Below the pieces are notes generated by a model. It saw only the letters and a list, made by a program, of their open reading frames with translations. It was not told the origin of the DNA and did no database searches. A program made the position numbers and the translations under genes. Shown here piece by piece: positions 51,501-64,000 of a stretch of 64,000 nucleotides of DNA (position 1 is its first letter; every line of letters begins with the position of its first letter). This DNA comes from Centropus unirufus. Lineage: Eukaryota; Chordata; Aves; Cuculiformes; Centropidae. Location: NCBI GenBank assembly GCA_013397695.1, contig VYZI01000035.1, forward strand, positions 3,557,179 through 3,621,178, written 5' to 3'.

Positions 51501-51586
51501 TGCCAAGTATGGTAATTAGAAATTGAAGAAAAAATCAACTGATCAATAAATTTTTCCGAGTACAGCAATAGATCCAACTGGGGACT

Positions 51587-51587
51587 A

Positions 51588-51639
<52 letters not shown>

Positions 51640-51659
51640 AAAAAAGAAAGAAAGAAAGA
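51587..51659 (+). repeat. (AAAG)n microsatellite
   Basis: About 18 tandem AAAG units over 73 bases, with a single interruption (A for G at 51,642). It is purine-only on the + strand. A run of this length is likely to be length-polymorphic. Confidence 0.98.
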
Positions 51660-52399
51660 CACAAACCCGACACACTTGACCCCACACATCTGAGATGTAC
51701 CTCAGTGAATTCCTAAATGCTGGACCAGAGACTGAATTTTTGCAAGCATCTTGTTATAAAATCCACACTATTGACTGCATCAGAGACCAGAATCTCATTG
51801 TCCAACATGAGTTCTTTCTTCAAAGCTGTATTTCTCTTCCTTGGGAGCACTGAATGTTTGGGTAATTTATATAAAATTTACGTAAAACTAAAACTAAACT
51901 CTCTCACGGGAGTCACTGAAGGAAACCTGCATAACTGCTGTACAGTGCATGCTGCTGCAGTCTCTGTTTCAGCTCAAGCATAGAGGGAAACGGAGGTCCA
52001 CTTCTCACATGGGGATTATTATGCCTCATTCACATAAGTAAGGACCAGCTCTGCAGAAGGGAGAAACTTCAAGATTTTAGGTGCTATTCTCAAACAGAGG
52101 GAAGGGCTTTGATCTAGCTAAATCAGGCACCTTCATCCTCCTGCAGGGCAGATATTTTATAGTATTTTATGCCATCTAGTTGGGGTAAAGGTCAAAGCAG
52201 AATATTGATTTTGAAGGCTCTGGATGGCCTTTTACTTCCACTGTAGAAGAAGGCTAGATTGCTATTTCTACACTGGGGTAACTGGATAGCTAGATACCTG
52301 AATCCTTTTTAGTTTGTTTGCTCTCTTATCCAGGCAGGGTCAGAAGTATTACTAAGAAATACTACTCATATATTTGGGATTTTTTAACAGCAGAATGGT

Positions 52400-52565
52400 A
52401 AACTTTGTGACAAATTCCCCAGAGCCTTCATCCTTAGAGGTATTAAGAAATTGATTGGAAAAGGCCTTAAGCAACCTGCTACAAATTTTCCTTCCTTGGA
52501 AGTGGTTGGACCAGGTGAACTCCGGAAGTCTTCCAACTTCCTTCTATCCTCTGGATTAATTCTTA
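52400..52565 (+). mobile_element. Degraded CR1 3' end
   Basis: Weak but collinear similarity to the CR1 3' UTR: CATCCTTAGAGGTATTAAGA, GGCCTTAAGCAACCTGCT, AGTGGTTGGACCAGGTGAAC, and CCGGAAGTCTTCCAACTT in place of the GGTCCCTTCCAACC block. The terminal short repeats are lost. It lies in the GRM5 intron and appears old. Confidence 0.72.
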
Positions 52566-55500
52566 TATGAGGGCAAAATGCAAGTGCCTTTTGTCTCAGT
52601 CTCATTCCTCTCTTCTCCAAAAGCAGTTTATCAGATACCATCATACTGTCTCAACAGTTTTATGAGGCAGGCTGTGATGTCCCTTTTTGCAAGATGGAGG
52701 GACACAACATGAGGCAGAGGTCATTGGATATTTCTAAATTGTGCTGCTAGAACAGGACTTCTGAACGCCAGCCTGAGTCTGGATCAGCCCTTGTTTCATG
52801 CAGTAGGATAAAAATTAAACTAACAGAAACCAGAAGCAGGTGGAGAGCTGATCTCACAACACTGTGGGATGAGAATGGCCGTGAACCGTGCCAAAGAAGG
52901 GTAGGGCTGCAGGTCCTGTATCTTTTCCAGTGAACTGTGAACTAAATTGAGCAGATTATGAACGGCCTTCCGCAGCAAATCCAGAAAGCTCTCCTCACGA
53001 TGTACTCTGGGCAACTCAAGGTAGATGGTAGAAAATTAAGTCTCTGTTTCTTGCTTCTTGTCAAGAAAGAGAACATGATGATTTAGAGCTGAGCATGTAC
53101 AGCATTATGTAGGCCTATGGTGTATTTCCTCGGTATCAAACAACAATTTGAAAAGCTCAAAAGAACTTCAAGATGGAAGGTAAGCATATTGACTGTGGGA
53201 TGATACATGCTGCTAATGTATTGCTAAGTGTTTTTGAAAAAAATATTTTTTGATCATCTTCTGTAGCTCTGGAAATTAAAGTTGAAGTGAAAAAGCCCCT
53301 TGCTTCTACATGTCGATTTTGAATAGATTTGGTTTATGAAAGTCTGACTTAGGTTGTGCATTTACAGGCACTTTGGTCAAACTGATGTGGAGTGGGATAA
53401 CTTAACCCCAGCTCTCTCTGGAAAACAAACTAGAGCTTTTAGGGACATTGCAGCAATGCAAAAGCTTTTTGTATCAGAACTACTGCATGCCCATTTGGAA
53501 GCCTGTGCAGTATGAATGTGTACCCATTCATATTTGTAATCTAAATCTGGCTATATAGAGTGACTGCATAGTCACTCGAAGTCCATATTCTTTGATGTAA
53601 GACAACATCATCAGAGGTTGTACCAGGAGCTGTACTGAAGATTTGTACCACCTTCACATACGTTGCAACACTTCAGTGCTGGTGATTTGATTTTCCTTTT
53701 CCTTTGATAAATGTAGCCAAACAGCCAAGAGTATTTCACTGTGTCAAGCAATCTAGAGTGGATTCTTGCTTGAATAACTGCTATTCACAGAAAAGCAAAG
53801 ATGTTTTTGGATAATCCAGTAGCTACAAACTAATTGACTTTTATGAGTAAGAAGTGGGGCACGTATTTTTGATAGGTTCCACATATTCACACCTTTACAT
53901 TAATAAATAAATGTTCACATATTTATTATGTGACAAGATTAGGGTCTGCTCCAAAGCTCTTGCATGGGACTATTTATTACATCCAAATACAAATATGTAA
54001 AGGAAGATAAAAATATATAAAGAAAAGGAAGTACAGAGGAAGTAACAATGAATGCTCTATTTTTCTTTTCCCTCATCTGTTCCTACTGTGGACTTATACA
54101 AATGTGGACACTGAGTTCCCACTTTCCTTGGTTATCAATTACATGTGTGAAGGGAAGCATAAGGCCAAATATCATCCCACACATAACAGACCTTCTGCTC
54201 ACATGAACTACATAGAGAATATGTTAAAGATTTTTTCTTATGTACCGCTGAAGACATGCAATTTCTTTTACTGACTCACCCTAAGGCAAGCTTGTGTGTT
54301 ATGAGTTTTCACATCACTCCATAGATTTAAATGTCAGAAGAAAGTTGTTTGCGTAGACATTCAGACCTTCTACATAATATAGGTCATGGAATTTTACCCA
54401 GTATATCAAGCAGTGGAAGAAATCTCCCTATCCTCTATCGCCAATGTTATCATGCCAAAGAACTTGTGACTAAACCAGTGTATATCTTACAGAAAGGCAT
54501 TTTGTCTAAATGTAAGGCCTCCAGGAGATGATTAATCAGCTACCTCCCTCAATTATGTTGCAACAGTTAATTACTTTTGCTGTTAAAAGTTGTCTTGCTT
54601 CCAATCTGAATGTGTCTGTCTCCATGGATACATTCTTCTATGGAAAGAATAGGACACTGTGACCTCTCTCATCATAGAGGTTTCTATTTGTTGTCTTTCT
54701 TCATAGATTGTTTGTCTTAAGCTCAGGCTACATTTGTCGAGACTGATGGATTCATGTGGATACCTTGGTGTAAATACTGAGCTCCTCTGATCGGTGCAAA
54801 CCATGTACTTTAGATTTATATAAGTATGAATGATATCAAAATCTCGCTCTCACAGTTCTCATGCTGCTTTTTATAGCTAGAATAAATCCTTTCCTGTAAA
54901 ATGTGCTTCAATTTGGCTTCTCCTGAACCAACTTCATGTAGGTTTCCAGTTTTGATTTCCATTAAGCTTGGCTACCAGCCTTAGGGAGGGGAATGAGTTC
55001 TTGCCAATGTCATAGATTTCACCTTCATAAAAGGCATATTGAAGAAGAAACTAATCTTTCTCAAGGAGAGGCTTATGTTTTAATAGTACAAATTTGATTT
55101 TGCTATGCTGTGATGCCAGGGAATAATTACAGAAGGTTTGAGAAACCCATTGAAAATATTGACTTGAGCACCTTATTTTGTCAATTTATTTGTTTTCTGC
55201 AAAGGATTTCTTTACATCACTTAGTTACGCTTTTGAAATCTGGGATTCTGAGCCAAAGACTGCTCATAGTAATCCTTGACAAACTTCTGCCTTATTTTTC
55301 ATTGTCAGCTGCTCCTATACACCCACTCGAATTCGACTCAAGTCCAAATCAGTTACTCTATGTGATCCAGGACTTAGGAGCTTTGACATATTCCTGTCCC
55401 TGACTAAGCTTAAGCAAAACAATCATATTTGGCTATTCATGTTTTTCATCTTGATAAAACCTGTTTAAAACACAAAGATAATAAAAGAATTAAACAGTGC

Positions 55501-55886
55501 TTTAAAAATCTAATTTTACTGACCTGGAATACATCACTTAGCATTGATCAGTGGCAGAGATGTTCAGAACCAGATGCCATCTCTTACTCAGATGCCATGT
55601 ATTGTCAGCCTGAGAAGACCTTGAAAGCAGCAGCATACTGGTTATAGAATCCTATGCTAGAAAGAGTATGGAGCCCTTTTCATTTTTTATGGTCTTAAGC
55701 TTTATCACACTAAGTTCCATGCTTCTTCTCCATGAAGACAATGTGATGCATGTTTACAGTTTTCCTTGAACTGGGGGCAGGGTGGAACTGACACTGGGTA
55801 CTGCCAGTTGTCTTCCAACCTTGAAGTCATCTACAGACACCTTTATTTGGACATGAAAATGTAATTTACATTTCAACTGAGGGAAG

Positions 55887-55904
55887 CACACACACGTGTG
55901 TGTG
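55887..55904. repeat. CA/TG palindrome centred on CACGTG
   Basis: An 18-base perfect palindrome made from a CA run meeting a TG run, with a CACGTG E-box core at 55,893-55,898. Confidence 0.85.
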
Positions 55905-58900
55905 TGTGAGACAGATATGATTGATGCACCTTTCCTTCCTTTTCTCCTTTTTCTCTCTTTCCTAAGTTTTTATCTTTCTCTACTTGAATATTTTGGGGTC
56001 AGTTTCGATCTGTGTTTTGTAGCACGCTCCATGAGAGATAGCTATAGAAAATGCTTACAAATCAGAAACAAAGCAAAATGCATTTTACCTTGTTTCTAGT
56101 AATTTATCTTTAGGCCCACACTTATAAAAATTAAAAAAATATCTTTAGGACCACAATTATTACTTATTAAAAAAGGCACATTTCCCATGCAAATTTTTTC
56201 AAGCTATTGCACTGGTATTTGTCGTGTATTTTTTATCACAATAAATACAAATATATCTGAGATATTTTCGAATTATGTAGGAAGGCATTGGCATCACAAG
56301 ATCTGATCATCAGTGGGGTGTACTTTGTGAGAACTGGAAGTGTTTGGCAACTGGTAGGGTAGAATCCATAAGAATCAGTTGAATAAAATTTTCCCTGACA
56401 TGTATCATGATCTGTCTATTCCAGGATATTATTTATAAATATTGCTATTAAATGTAGCAGAAGGCAAAAGACATAAAGTTGTGATTAAAAGCAGCCCACC
56501 TGCCATATTGTATTTCACTTGTGGTTTGCAACTTCTATTTTCCAAACACAGAACCTCATTGAATTACTTCATTGTTTGGTGGTAGAAAAAAATATCTCTC
56601 TTTCTTCCCCAATCCCCAGGCTATACTTTTGATTTCCCAGTAAGAAGAAATTGACATAAATGACTTTTCCTATGCAAGTCTCTTGCTGGGGTTCACCTCC
56701 TTTTTTCATAATTAGGAAACACGCTTACATGTCTCTTGACTTTATTTAACAAAAATCAGTGTACTCGAGTTTGCAGAAGCAGAACAGATGATATGCTTAT
56801 TGTTTCTTTTCCCACTTAAAAATGGTAGTGATACAGACAAGAAGAGCAGATTTATATCTTTGCACTCATATGCATGATTAATTTTTCTGAACATACTGAA
56901 TTACAGAATGATATTGTATCAAGACTCAGTATTAAACAACATTAATTAAGTACTCTGGCTTGTATGTCTTTCATTGTTCATGTATGTCATGCTTTGTAAC
57001 CCAACTGAATGACAAAGTTCTCTATTTCCATTGCCTATTGGGTCAGTATAACAGGTCCTTTCAACCTTCACTTCTCTCTAGAAAGAACTTGGACACTCAG
57101 CTCATCACAAAATAACTTCTTGCAGAGAAAAAGTGAAAACTCATATTCGTTTTAATGCTGAAACTGAGCATGGAGTTGTAAATTAAATCTCTTCCACATT
57201 TTCTGCCTTTCTTTGGATTGCACATCTGATGCATTTGCCAAGGTGACAGGCAACATCTTTGCAGACAGGGAAAGGGGACAGGCGACACCTCCAGTACACC
57301 CCTATATTACCTGTTCCGGAGTTCAAAAGCAACAGCAACATAGGAGATGAAGTGTAACTGTGTTGACATGAAACAGTAACACATCTTTACATTAGAGTAG
57401 ATCAGAAGCCTTATCCAAAGACCACTGACAAGCTCCTTTGGCCCCATCAGGCTTTGAGTTTGCCCCCTGCCATGATAATATTGTCATTGTGATGTTCTGC
57501 TGAAGTCAATACAAACCTCATACATCATCCCTGAGGAATTTAGGAATTTCTCTTAAAAGAAATATCCCTCCATTTTAAGCAAGGCTTGATTTAGGTAGCT
57601 GTATGATCTTTCTGTTTGCTGTGTGAAACAACCATTGCTCCTGCTAGTATCTGCAGCACACTTCTTGGGTGAATCAGGAGGGGATCACAAAAATTAGAGG
57701 CAGATTCGGTGAGCAAGATATGAACTTATGGGTTCATGAGGGGGTTGAGAGCCATCAACATCCTGTGAACTCCCTGGGAACAAAGAGAGCAACATTCTCT
57801 TCTTTACACCAAGTGTTCAGCACTGGCCAAGATGTTTCCCATGGCAGGGCTTCCCCATCCTTTCTGCATGTACCTACTGGATCCTGCTTCTTATTCTTAT
57901 TTCTTAAAAGAAATCATATGCATCCATCCAATTCTCATGCACAGGAAATTAAGTTCACATTTCTGTTTGAAAAGACTCTGAACCTTGAAATCAGCATGGT
58001 GGTTTGCTTCTGGCTGTGCTGTGATATTCTACATCAGATTTCTGCCTTAAATAAGGTCAAAAAAAGGTGCTCTTTGCCAGTATTTGACATGTGAATGCAA
58101 GACTCCTGTCAGCAAAGATGCCAGTCCCAGCTGCATAACTCAGCTGTTCTTGCTGATGGATGCCAAGTAGTGCAGTGGAACAATGTATAGATTAAGATTC
58201 TGCATAGAAGAATTAAGTATTGATGAATGGAAACATCCCTATGAAGCTTCCATTTTCTATCTTCTATCTGCTTAGAGTTTAGCTGAGGATTTGATACTTT
58301 TTAAACTTAATAAGTTGTTCTTGCTCTCCCAAATAATGTGATGTGGATGGTTTGGGCAACCTGTTTGAGTAGTGGTACCATCCAAGTCTTTGCCAGCCCC
58401 ATCCCAGATTCAGCCCCCAAGGAAGGCCCTCTCCTGACTCCCAGCTGATTATTGAAGGAACTGGCACCTGAGTTCCACTGCACCTGATGAAAAAAGGTCT
58501 GACTTTGCCTCAAGGGCAGTACTACGATGTAACAATTCACAATGCTGCAAGCTAAACTAAAAGACTCAATAAGACATACCCCATTATGTGCTGTCATGTG
58601 TTATTGATACTGAATATAATTACAATTATGTTAACATAGTTCTGCTCTGTTCCAGCTTGCTGGCACTAACTAGTATTACATCAGCAGTGTCTGTTTGCTA
58701 TATAAGTCAGCCCTTGTTTCTTTTTTTCCTTTTAAACTTAGTGGTTACCTCTGCTTCCGTTTCCGGATGCTCACGTTTTGCAAGCTGGAGTACTGCAGAT
58801 ATTCAACAGTCACTCAGACACCTAGCACTGAAGATGGGGTCGACTTTGCAGTACTAGGAACTACTGGGTATTTGCAGATAGAGGAAATAGCCTTATTTCA

Positions 58901-60809
58901 TTGTGGGGCTGTTAGGAAAACTCCTTCTCAATTTACGTAGCTTGGGAGAGTTTTTAACATGTCCCTTATCCTAAGGTTGCTATCCATGCATTTTATGCGT
59001 TCTTTTTAAAGGCTATGATTCAATTGCGTAATTACAATTAAAAATAGCAAAACAGAAACTGAAAGACTGGAGAAAGGGAAAAAAAGAGCTCTGAAAACCC
59101 TGGAAAACTTCCACCAACAGGACCATCTGAGAGGAAATCTCCAGCAGCAGGGAGCAGTGGTGAGTGCAACACTGCCATCTTTTGAATACCCTTAGCAAGA
59201 TCTAATTTTGCACGGATTTCTTTCACTCAGTGGAGTTCAGTTAGGGCTGCAGCTCCACTGCCCACATCTCTGCATACCAGTTTCTTCAGCCTCCCTCTCA
59301 AAGGCTAAGTAATCTGATTAAAGCCAGGCATTCCAAGAGAGGAAAAGAAACAGCAAAAAGGCTACTAGGAAACAGGAGCAAGCTAACAGTAACCTGATTG
59401 CAGTGCTGTGTGAAAAAAAGTTTGTTTCTCAAATACTTTTTCACAGGCTCGCTGTTTAAGAGTGCTCAAGGATAAAGAGACCATTAGATCACGTAGTCTG
59501 CATGCCTGCTTATTGCAGTTTATATTTTTGCACTATGCCTTGGAGTTTACTATCAACTAAAGAGGAGTTTTTAGAAAGGTGCCAGAGGCTGAATTGAAAA
59601 ATTAACAGATTGAGAATCTTTTGGTCATTTAACTTACCCTCATTCTAAGAAATGCATGTGTAATCTGCAGTTGGAATATGTTCAGCTACAATTCACAGCC
59701 ACTGCGTCTTTATGCCTTTCATTGCTAAAGTTGTAAAAACCTGGTGTTTTTTGCTCTGTGAAAGTGTTTCACATTGAGGCCATGCTCTCAATCCACCTTT
59801 GGTAAACTGTGCACTTTAGAGGGAACAAATACACAAACAAAAAACAGATAGAACTCTACCACACTATTGCATCCACCTTGCCACTTAGCTTCTGACATAG
59901 TTTTCACCACACGGTTTAAGGTTGATGCTCTTCAAAAAATGCTTTCTGTCCTCTATCACATACTATGGGCATAATAAAATAATTACTGTGTTGGTACTTA
60001 AAATATTAGTATATGCATTTAGGAAACCCTGGACGGAATGTCTCAGTTTGATACATCAGAGTGATTCGTTAGGCTCAATGCAGATTCAGAAGCAGATTCT
60101 AAAAATATTCTTTTAGTCTTTAACAGCTGAAAACTATCTCTTATAAATGAAGTAAAATTTGGAAACCTGGCAAAGATTGAGACGTCCCCAGGAACACTTA
60201 CCCTGTGCTAACTTCTCACCTTCTCCACCAGAATAGAACTCTTACTTTGGGAAGCATTATATTATCTAGTATGAAACTAATAACACAATTTTAATTCTTT
60301 ATATAAATGAATGAACTAAAAAATCTGTCGTCATATAAATAAATTAAAGCTGTATGCAAAAGAGAAATAATCTACAATAACAGTCAGTTTATCGATTTAC
60401 TTCCTTCCAGTTTATACTGTTTAGGAAGCTTGGGGAAAAAAATATCAAACTATATTTCTCATTGAATTGAATTGCCACTCATCAACTCTCAAATCTTTTA
60501 TGTCTCCTGAATCTCATGTCATGATTTTTAGCATCCTAACAATTAACTCATTTTGCTTTAAAAGTTGATCTAATACAGATTTATTCCTAGTGTTTTATAA
60601 TGAAATGTCAATTACTTTCTCCATTCTACTCATTACAAATATGTGCTGAGTGCTGTTTCCCTCACCCAGTGAGAGAAAACCAAAAATTTTACCTGCAGTT
60701 CAAATTTCTCCTGGGATTTCTGCAACGCTTCTCATAGTGGTTTTAGAATGTAGAATAGCAGCTTTGTGCAGATTCATTTTATAACATATTTACCCAAACC
60801 ATAAGTCAT

Positions 60810-61127
60810 AAAATCATGGAATCCTAGATTTGTTTTGGTTGGAAGGGACTTTAGAGATCATCTTGCTCCAACCTCACTGCCATAAGCAGGGACACCTTCC
60901 ACCAGATCAGATTGCTCAAAGCCTAATCCAAACTGACCTTGAGCACTTCCAGGAATGGAACACAACCTCTTTGGGCAACCAGTTCCAGTGCTTTACCACC
61001 CTCAGAGTTAAAAATTCTTTCTTATGTCTAATCTACATCTACTCTGTTTTCTATTAAAGCAATTCCCCCTTGTCCCATCACTACACTCCTGGATAAACAG
61101 ACCAACCCCAGCTTTCCTGTAGGAACT
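60810..61127 (-). mobile_element. CR1 LINE 3' end, inverted
   Basis: It begins with a decayed reverse tail (AAAATCATGGAATCCTAG), then TTGGTTGGAAGGGACTTTAG, CACCTTCCACCAGATCAG, TTTGGGCAACCAGTTCCAGT, CCCCTTGTCCCATCACTACA and CCCAGCTTTCCTGTAGGAAC. This is the standard order for a 5'-truncated CR1 on the reverse strand. It lies in the GRM5 intron, antisense to the gene. Confidence 0.95.
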
Positions 61128-63089
61128 ATGTATATTTGGTATGAAATATCTGGTACAGAATGAAAAGATACTCAGTTCCTTCTGTACTTATTAGAAGTAT
61201 TATTCAGATAGCAGAAAATGAAAGTTGTGGATTTCTTTTGTAAGCTGTCAAGCCAATTGTGCCAGCAATATCTATTCAGACAACTCTGGTAAACCAGCTT
61301 GACAAGTTGTAGGGAAATCAGACCAGTACAGAATAAATATCAGCGGACTTCTTGGCCTTATCCCCAGATTGCTCTTCTTCTGAATTGGCCTTTTAATTTT
61401 CTCCAAGGTTCAGCAGATGTTTAGCACAGTAGTACAGATATGATTATGCAAGAGAAGTTGGCTGACTGCATATTCAGCCAAAAATTTCTCAGGGAGGAGA
61501 TAATAGATGATCTCTGATCAGTAAAATTTTTACCAAATCATATTAAAAAAAATATGCAGCAGACTACAAAGTCAGCTTTAAGTTTGGTTGCATATTCGCT
61601 TAGTTTCAGTTTCTACATGTAAAGGCTATATTAATAAAGCACTTCTTGCAGTTAAGTCACATCTAGAGGATTTGAATCCACAAACACAGGCACAGACCAA
61701 GTCTAAGGGTGAGGAGCTACATGCCTGTTACCACATTATATTGCATGAAATACACTGCGTGAGAGAAAGTTTCAGCCTCCTCCACTACTCTTTATTACCC
61801 TAGTAAAACCACTCTTTTTCTGTCCTCTCCAGATATATAGCTACTTGATATTACTCAAATGCTTCCATGTATTTCATTGTCATTTGGCAGAACCTTTGCT
61901 GACCATTTGGCATGTCAAAGAGAATGCAAAAACCTACTCTCATGGTTTCTTTTTTTAGCTTTGCCAAGTGGACACTAAATGAATGCAGGGAATACCCTCC
62001 TTCTAGCCACAGGTCATATGTTAAGGCCTTCCCAGTTTTTTTTCTTAAATCTCTTCTCTGTAAACACTCATTAATTTAAGGAGAGCTTGTCAAATCCAGT
62101 TAACAAAATATAAAGTTAAGTGCCTGCTGAGATACTATTCAAGTCTCGTGTTACAGCAGTGGGTGTTTAAAACCCGTTTCCGTCCTCCTTAAATGTGCCA
62201 ATTATTTTGTTCTGCATTTTACACAAGGTACCCTAAATAATCTTACCTCTGCATGCTCTGTTATGATATCCCTCACCTATAAAAAATGAAGGGAAAGATA
62301 AAAATTCATATCTTAATATGATAGGGTGGCAAAAGTAATTTCACTGCTGGAAAACTGAATTGCTCCTGAACAGTCTGTGATTTTGAACTGTCCAAACTAA
62401 CAAAGGAAATCTATTAAATAAATAAATGAATATGTGCATTGCTTTTAATGGACAATTGGACTATTGTTTTAATTAGATTCAGGAGATTAATTGAGTCAAC
62501 TTTACCACAAGTATGAGTGATTCTGGGACAGCTGAGAGAAAGGAGTAGGGGTGGAAACTAGCTAGGAGCGAAAAAACCCAAAACACATAACTTGGAAAGT
62601 ATTGAGTAGGCACAATAGGAGCTTATGTGATTTTCTTGAACGGTCCCCTAGAGAATCCTCATTTTGCGGCCCAACATCCTGAAACACTCCTTAGAATGAA
62701 ACTGATAAAACAAGAAATAGGAAGGAATATCCCTGCTGCCTTGTTGTCTTGAAAGAAAAGGTAAACAGCCGTAGAAAAGTTGTCATTCCCATGGCTGTTC
62801 CTCCTCACCAGAGATTTGTTCAAGTTTGGCATTTGTTTTGAGTTGCAAGTTCAAATTGATTTGCCTGTTAATCTTACTTGCATCTCTTGGCACTGCAAGG
62901 AAGTCTCACAACTGCCAAACAGAAGGGAAACTTCACTTCCTTTGATGCATGTGCTTTTGCTCATGCAGCCCAGGATGTGATTAGTTTCCATCACTGCAAT
63001 AGCACACAATGTTTTACTCGTTGTTCACTAGGACCCTCAGGACCCTGCAGAACTTTTAACTACCTAGTCAGGCTACAACCTATTTTGAA

Positions 63090-63121
63090 ATATATGTTAT
63101 ATATATATGTTATATATGTTA
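63090..63121 (+). repeat. AT-rich (ATATGTT)n-like repeat
   Basis: ATATGTT is repeated, with an intervening ATATAT stretch. It lies in the GRM5 intron. Confidence 0.85.
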
Positions 63122-64000
63122 TCTGATCATCCATCCTGTTAAATGGTTAGTAAACTCACTGAGCTGGTCAAATGAACACTTTTACAGAAAGTTCAGGACA
63201 CAGCTCAGTAGTCAGTATAAACAGTCAGACTATGGCCTCTATCATGTTCTCCCTTTCTTTCTCCTCATTGTATCTGATCTCAGTGAAGCACAGACTTACT
63301 GATGGCTTTGCCTTTGAGCCTTCTTTACCAAACAAGCTGAGGTTCCTAACAGATGCTGACATCGATTTCAACTGTAATAATCCATCTCATCAGGATAGGA
63401 AACAATAGATCTTAGAACAGTTGTTTCTGTCTCCAAGTAACTCTTAGATTAAACCACAATAGATTCTTTAGAAAAGAGAAAATTAAAAAGCTGCCTGACA
63501 CATTTGCAAAATATAAATTTACTTTTGTTTAGGATTTTCAAGAAAATGTAAAGGAGCCAGGGTTTTTGTTCCCATTGAATTTCAAAGACATTGATATTCC
63601 CCATTTTCCTAATACCCCTCATACAGATTCTTTCTGTATTTTGCCTGTTTTGCTATGTCATATGTTGTTCCCTTTTGTTCTTTACCCAAAACTCAGTTTC
63701 TACCTTTCAGTTGCACAAAGATTTGAAATTCCTTGGGTTTTTAATTTAAAAATTGCAGAGGTAAAAACATTCAACTTTTATGATAGTTTGAGAGTCTGAC
63801 TCAGTGAAACTTAGCTAAATTACAGTCTGTCATCAAAACTTGTCCAAGAGTATGCACATTTTTTTTGACTGAATTATAATAAGATGGGAAAATCAGCTTT
63901 CTCGCCTTACTTTCTCTGTGTACATTTTTCAGCTTATACTGACTCTCAGTTCCATAAGTTATGTGTGCAGACTGTTCATGAAAGAATCTACATTTATAAT

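Larger units (their letters stand above)
35259..51586 (+). other. GRM5: GRM5 intron, proximal part
   Basis: The intron begins with GTAAGAG at the donor. This stretch is AT-rich, with short chance reading frames only. I see no convincing repeat family here. A 28-bp palindrome lies at 35,572-35,599 and an alternating AT tract near 42,488-42,512. Two longer frames (46,704-47,162, and 47,311-47,499 which follows a TTATTCTCTAG acceptor-like site) do not resemble the part of mGlu5 expected next. No coding exon was recognised. The mammalian intron after this exon is very long, so this is expected. Confidence 0.75.
51660..64000 (+). other. GRM5: GRM5 intron, distal part
   Basis: This is AT-rich intronic sequence running to the window edge, interrupted by CR1 pieces at about 52.4 and 60.8-61.1 kb. 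Other structure is limited to a CA/TG palindrome at 55,887-55,904 and an AT repeat at 63,090-63,121. The longest open frame (57,669-58,094, 141 codons) matches no family I know and is probably chance. The next GRM5 coding exon, expected to continue after the split Gly227 codon, was not found. It probably lies beyond the window, although a short exon could have been overlooked. Confidence 0.65.

Noticed and set aside
55765..55825. Possible very old CR1 3' tail
   Set aside because: GGTGGAACTGAC and GTCTTCCAACCTTGAA recall the CR1 end, but the spacing is poor and no terminal repeat is seen.
57669..58094. 141-codon open frame in the GRM5 intron
   Set aside because: No domain or family resemblance. 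Its length is within what is expected by chance in 64 kb read in six frames.

Overview
The window looks like 64 kb of an avian nuclear genome. It is AT-rich and exon-poor, and every interspersed repeat I can recognise with confidence is a CR1 non-LTR retrotransposon, most of them 5'-truncated pieces with the usual (ATTCTRTG)-like tail. I see no mammalian L1 or Alu/B-type repeats and no prokaryotic gene organisation. A crocodilian or turtle is possible but less likely, because old repeats are sparse. The species cannot be fixed from sequence alone.

One gene can be identified: GRM5 (metabotropic glutamate receptor 5), on the + strand. Its first coding exon is present (ATG at 34,580, donor after 35,258) and encodes the signal peptide and the first part of the glutamate-binding domain. 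The same exon probably starts near 34,377 with about 200 nt of 5' UTR carrying two short upstream ORFs. Upstream, 24.0-26.9 kb is the only GC- and CpG-rich part of the window and is the natural place for the GRM5 promoter(s) and non-coding first exon(s). It contains two dense CpG clusters, a canonical TATA box at 25,339 and several consensus splice donors. From 35,259 to the right edge is GRM5 intron; I did not recognise the next coding exon.

Layout: 1-24 kb is intergenic DNA upstream of GRM5. In mammals the neighbour on this side is TYR, head to head, but no TYR exon was recognised here. It holds CR1 pieces near 6.2, 10.9-11.4, 12.6-13.0, 18.0, 20.1 and 20.6-21.3 kb, and a direct duplication of about 137 bp at 1.0 and 3.1 kb. 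24-27 kb is the putative promoter. 27-34.4 kb is the putative first intron, with a decayed CR1 reverse-transcriptase fragment at 30.4-31.6 kb. 34.4-35.3 kb is the coding exon. 35.3-64 kb is intron with two more CR1 pieces, a GAAA microsatellite and a 28-bp perfect palindrome.

I found no convincing undescribed biological system. The observations most worth a check are the six-residue insertion at the GRM5 signal-peptide boundary, the uORF-bearing 5' UTR, the multi-part promoter candidate, the local duplication pair and the palindrome next to the GRM5 exon.
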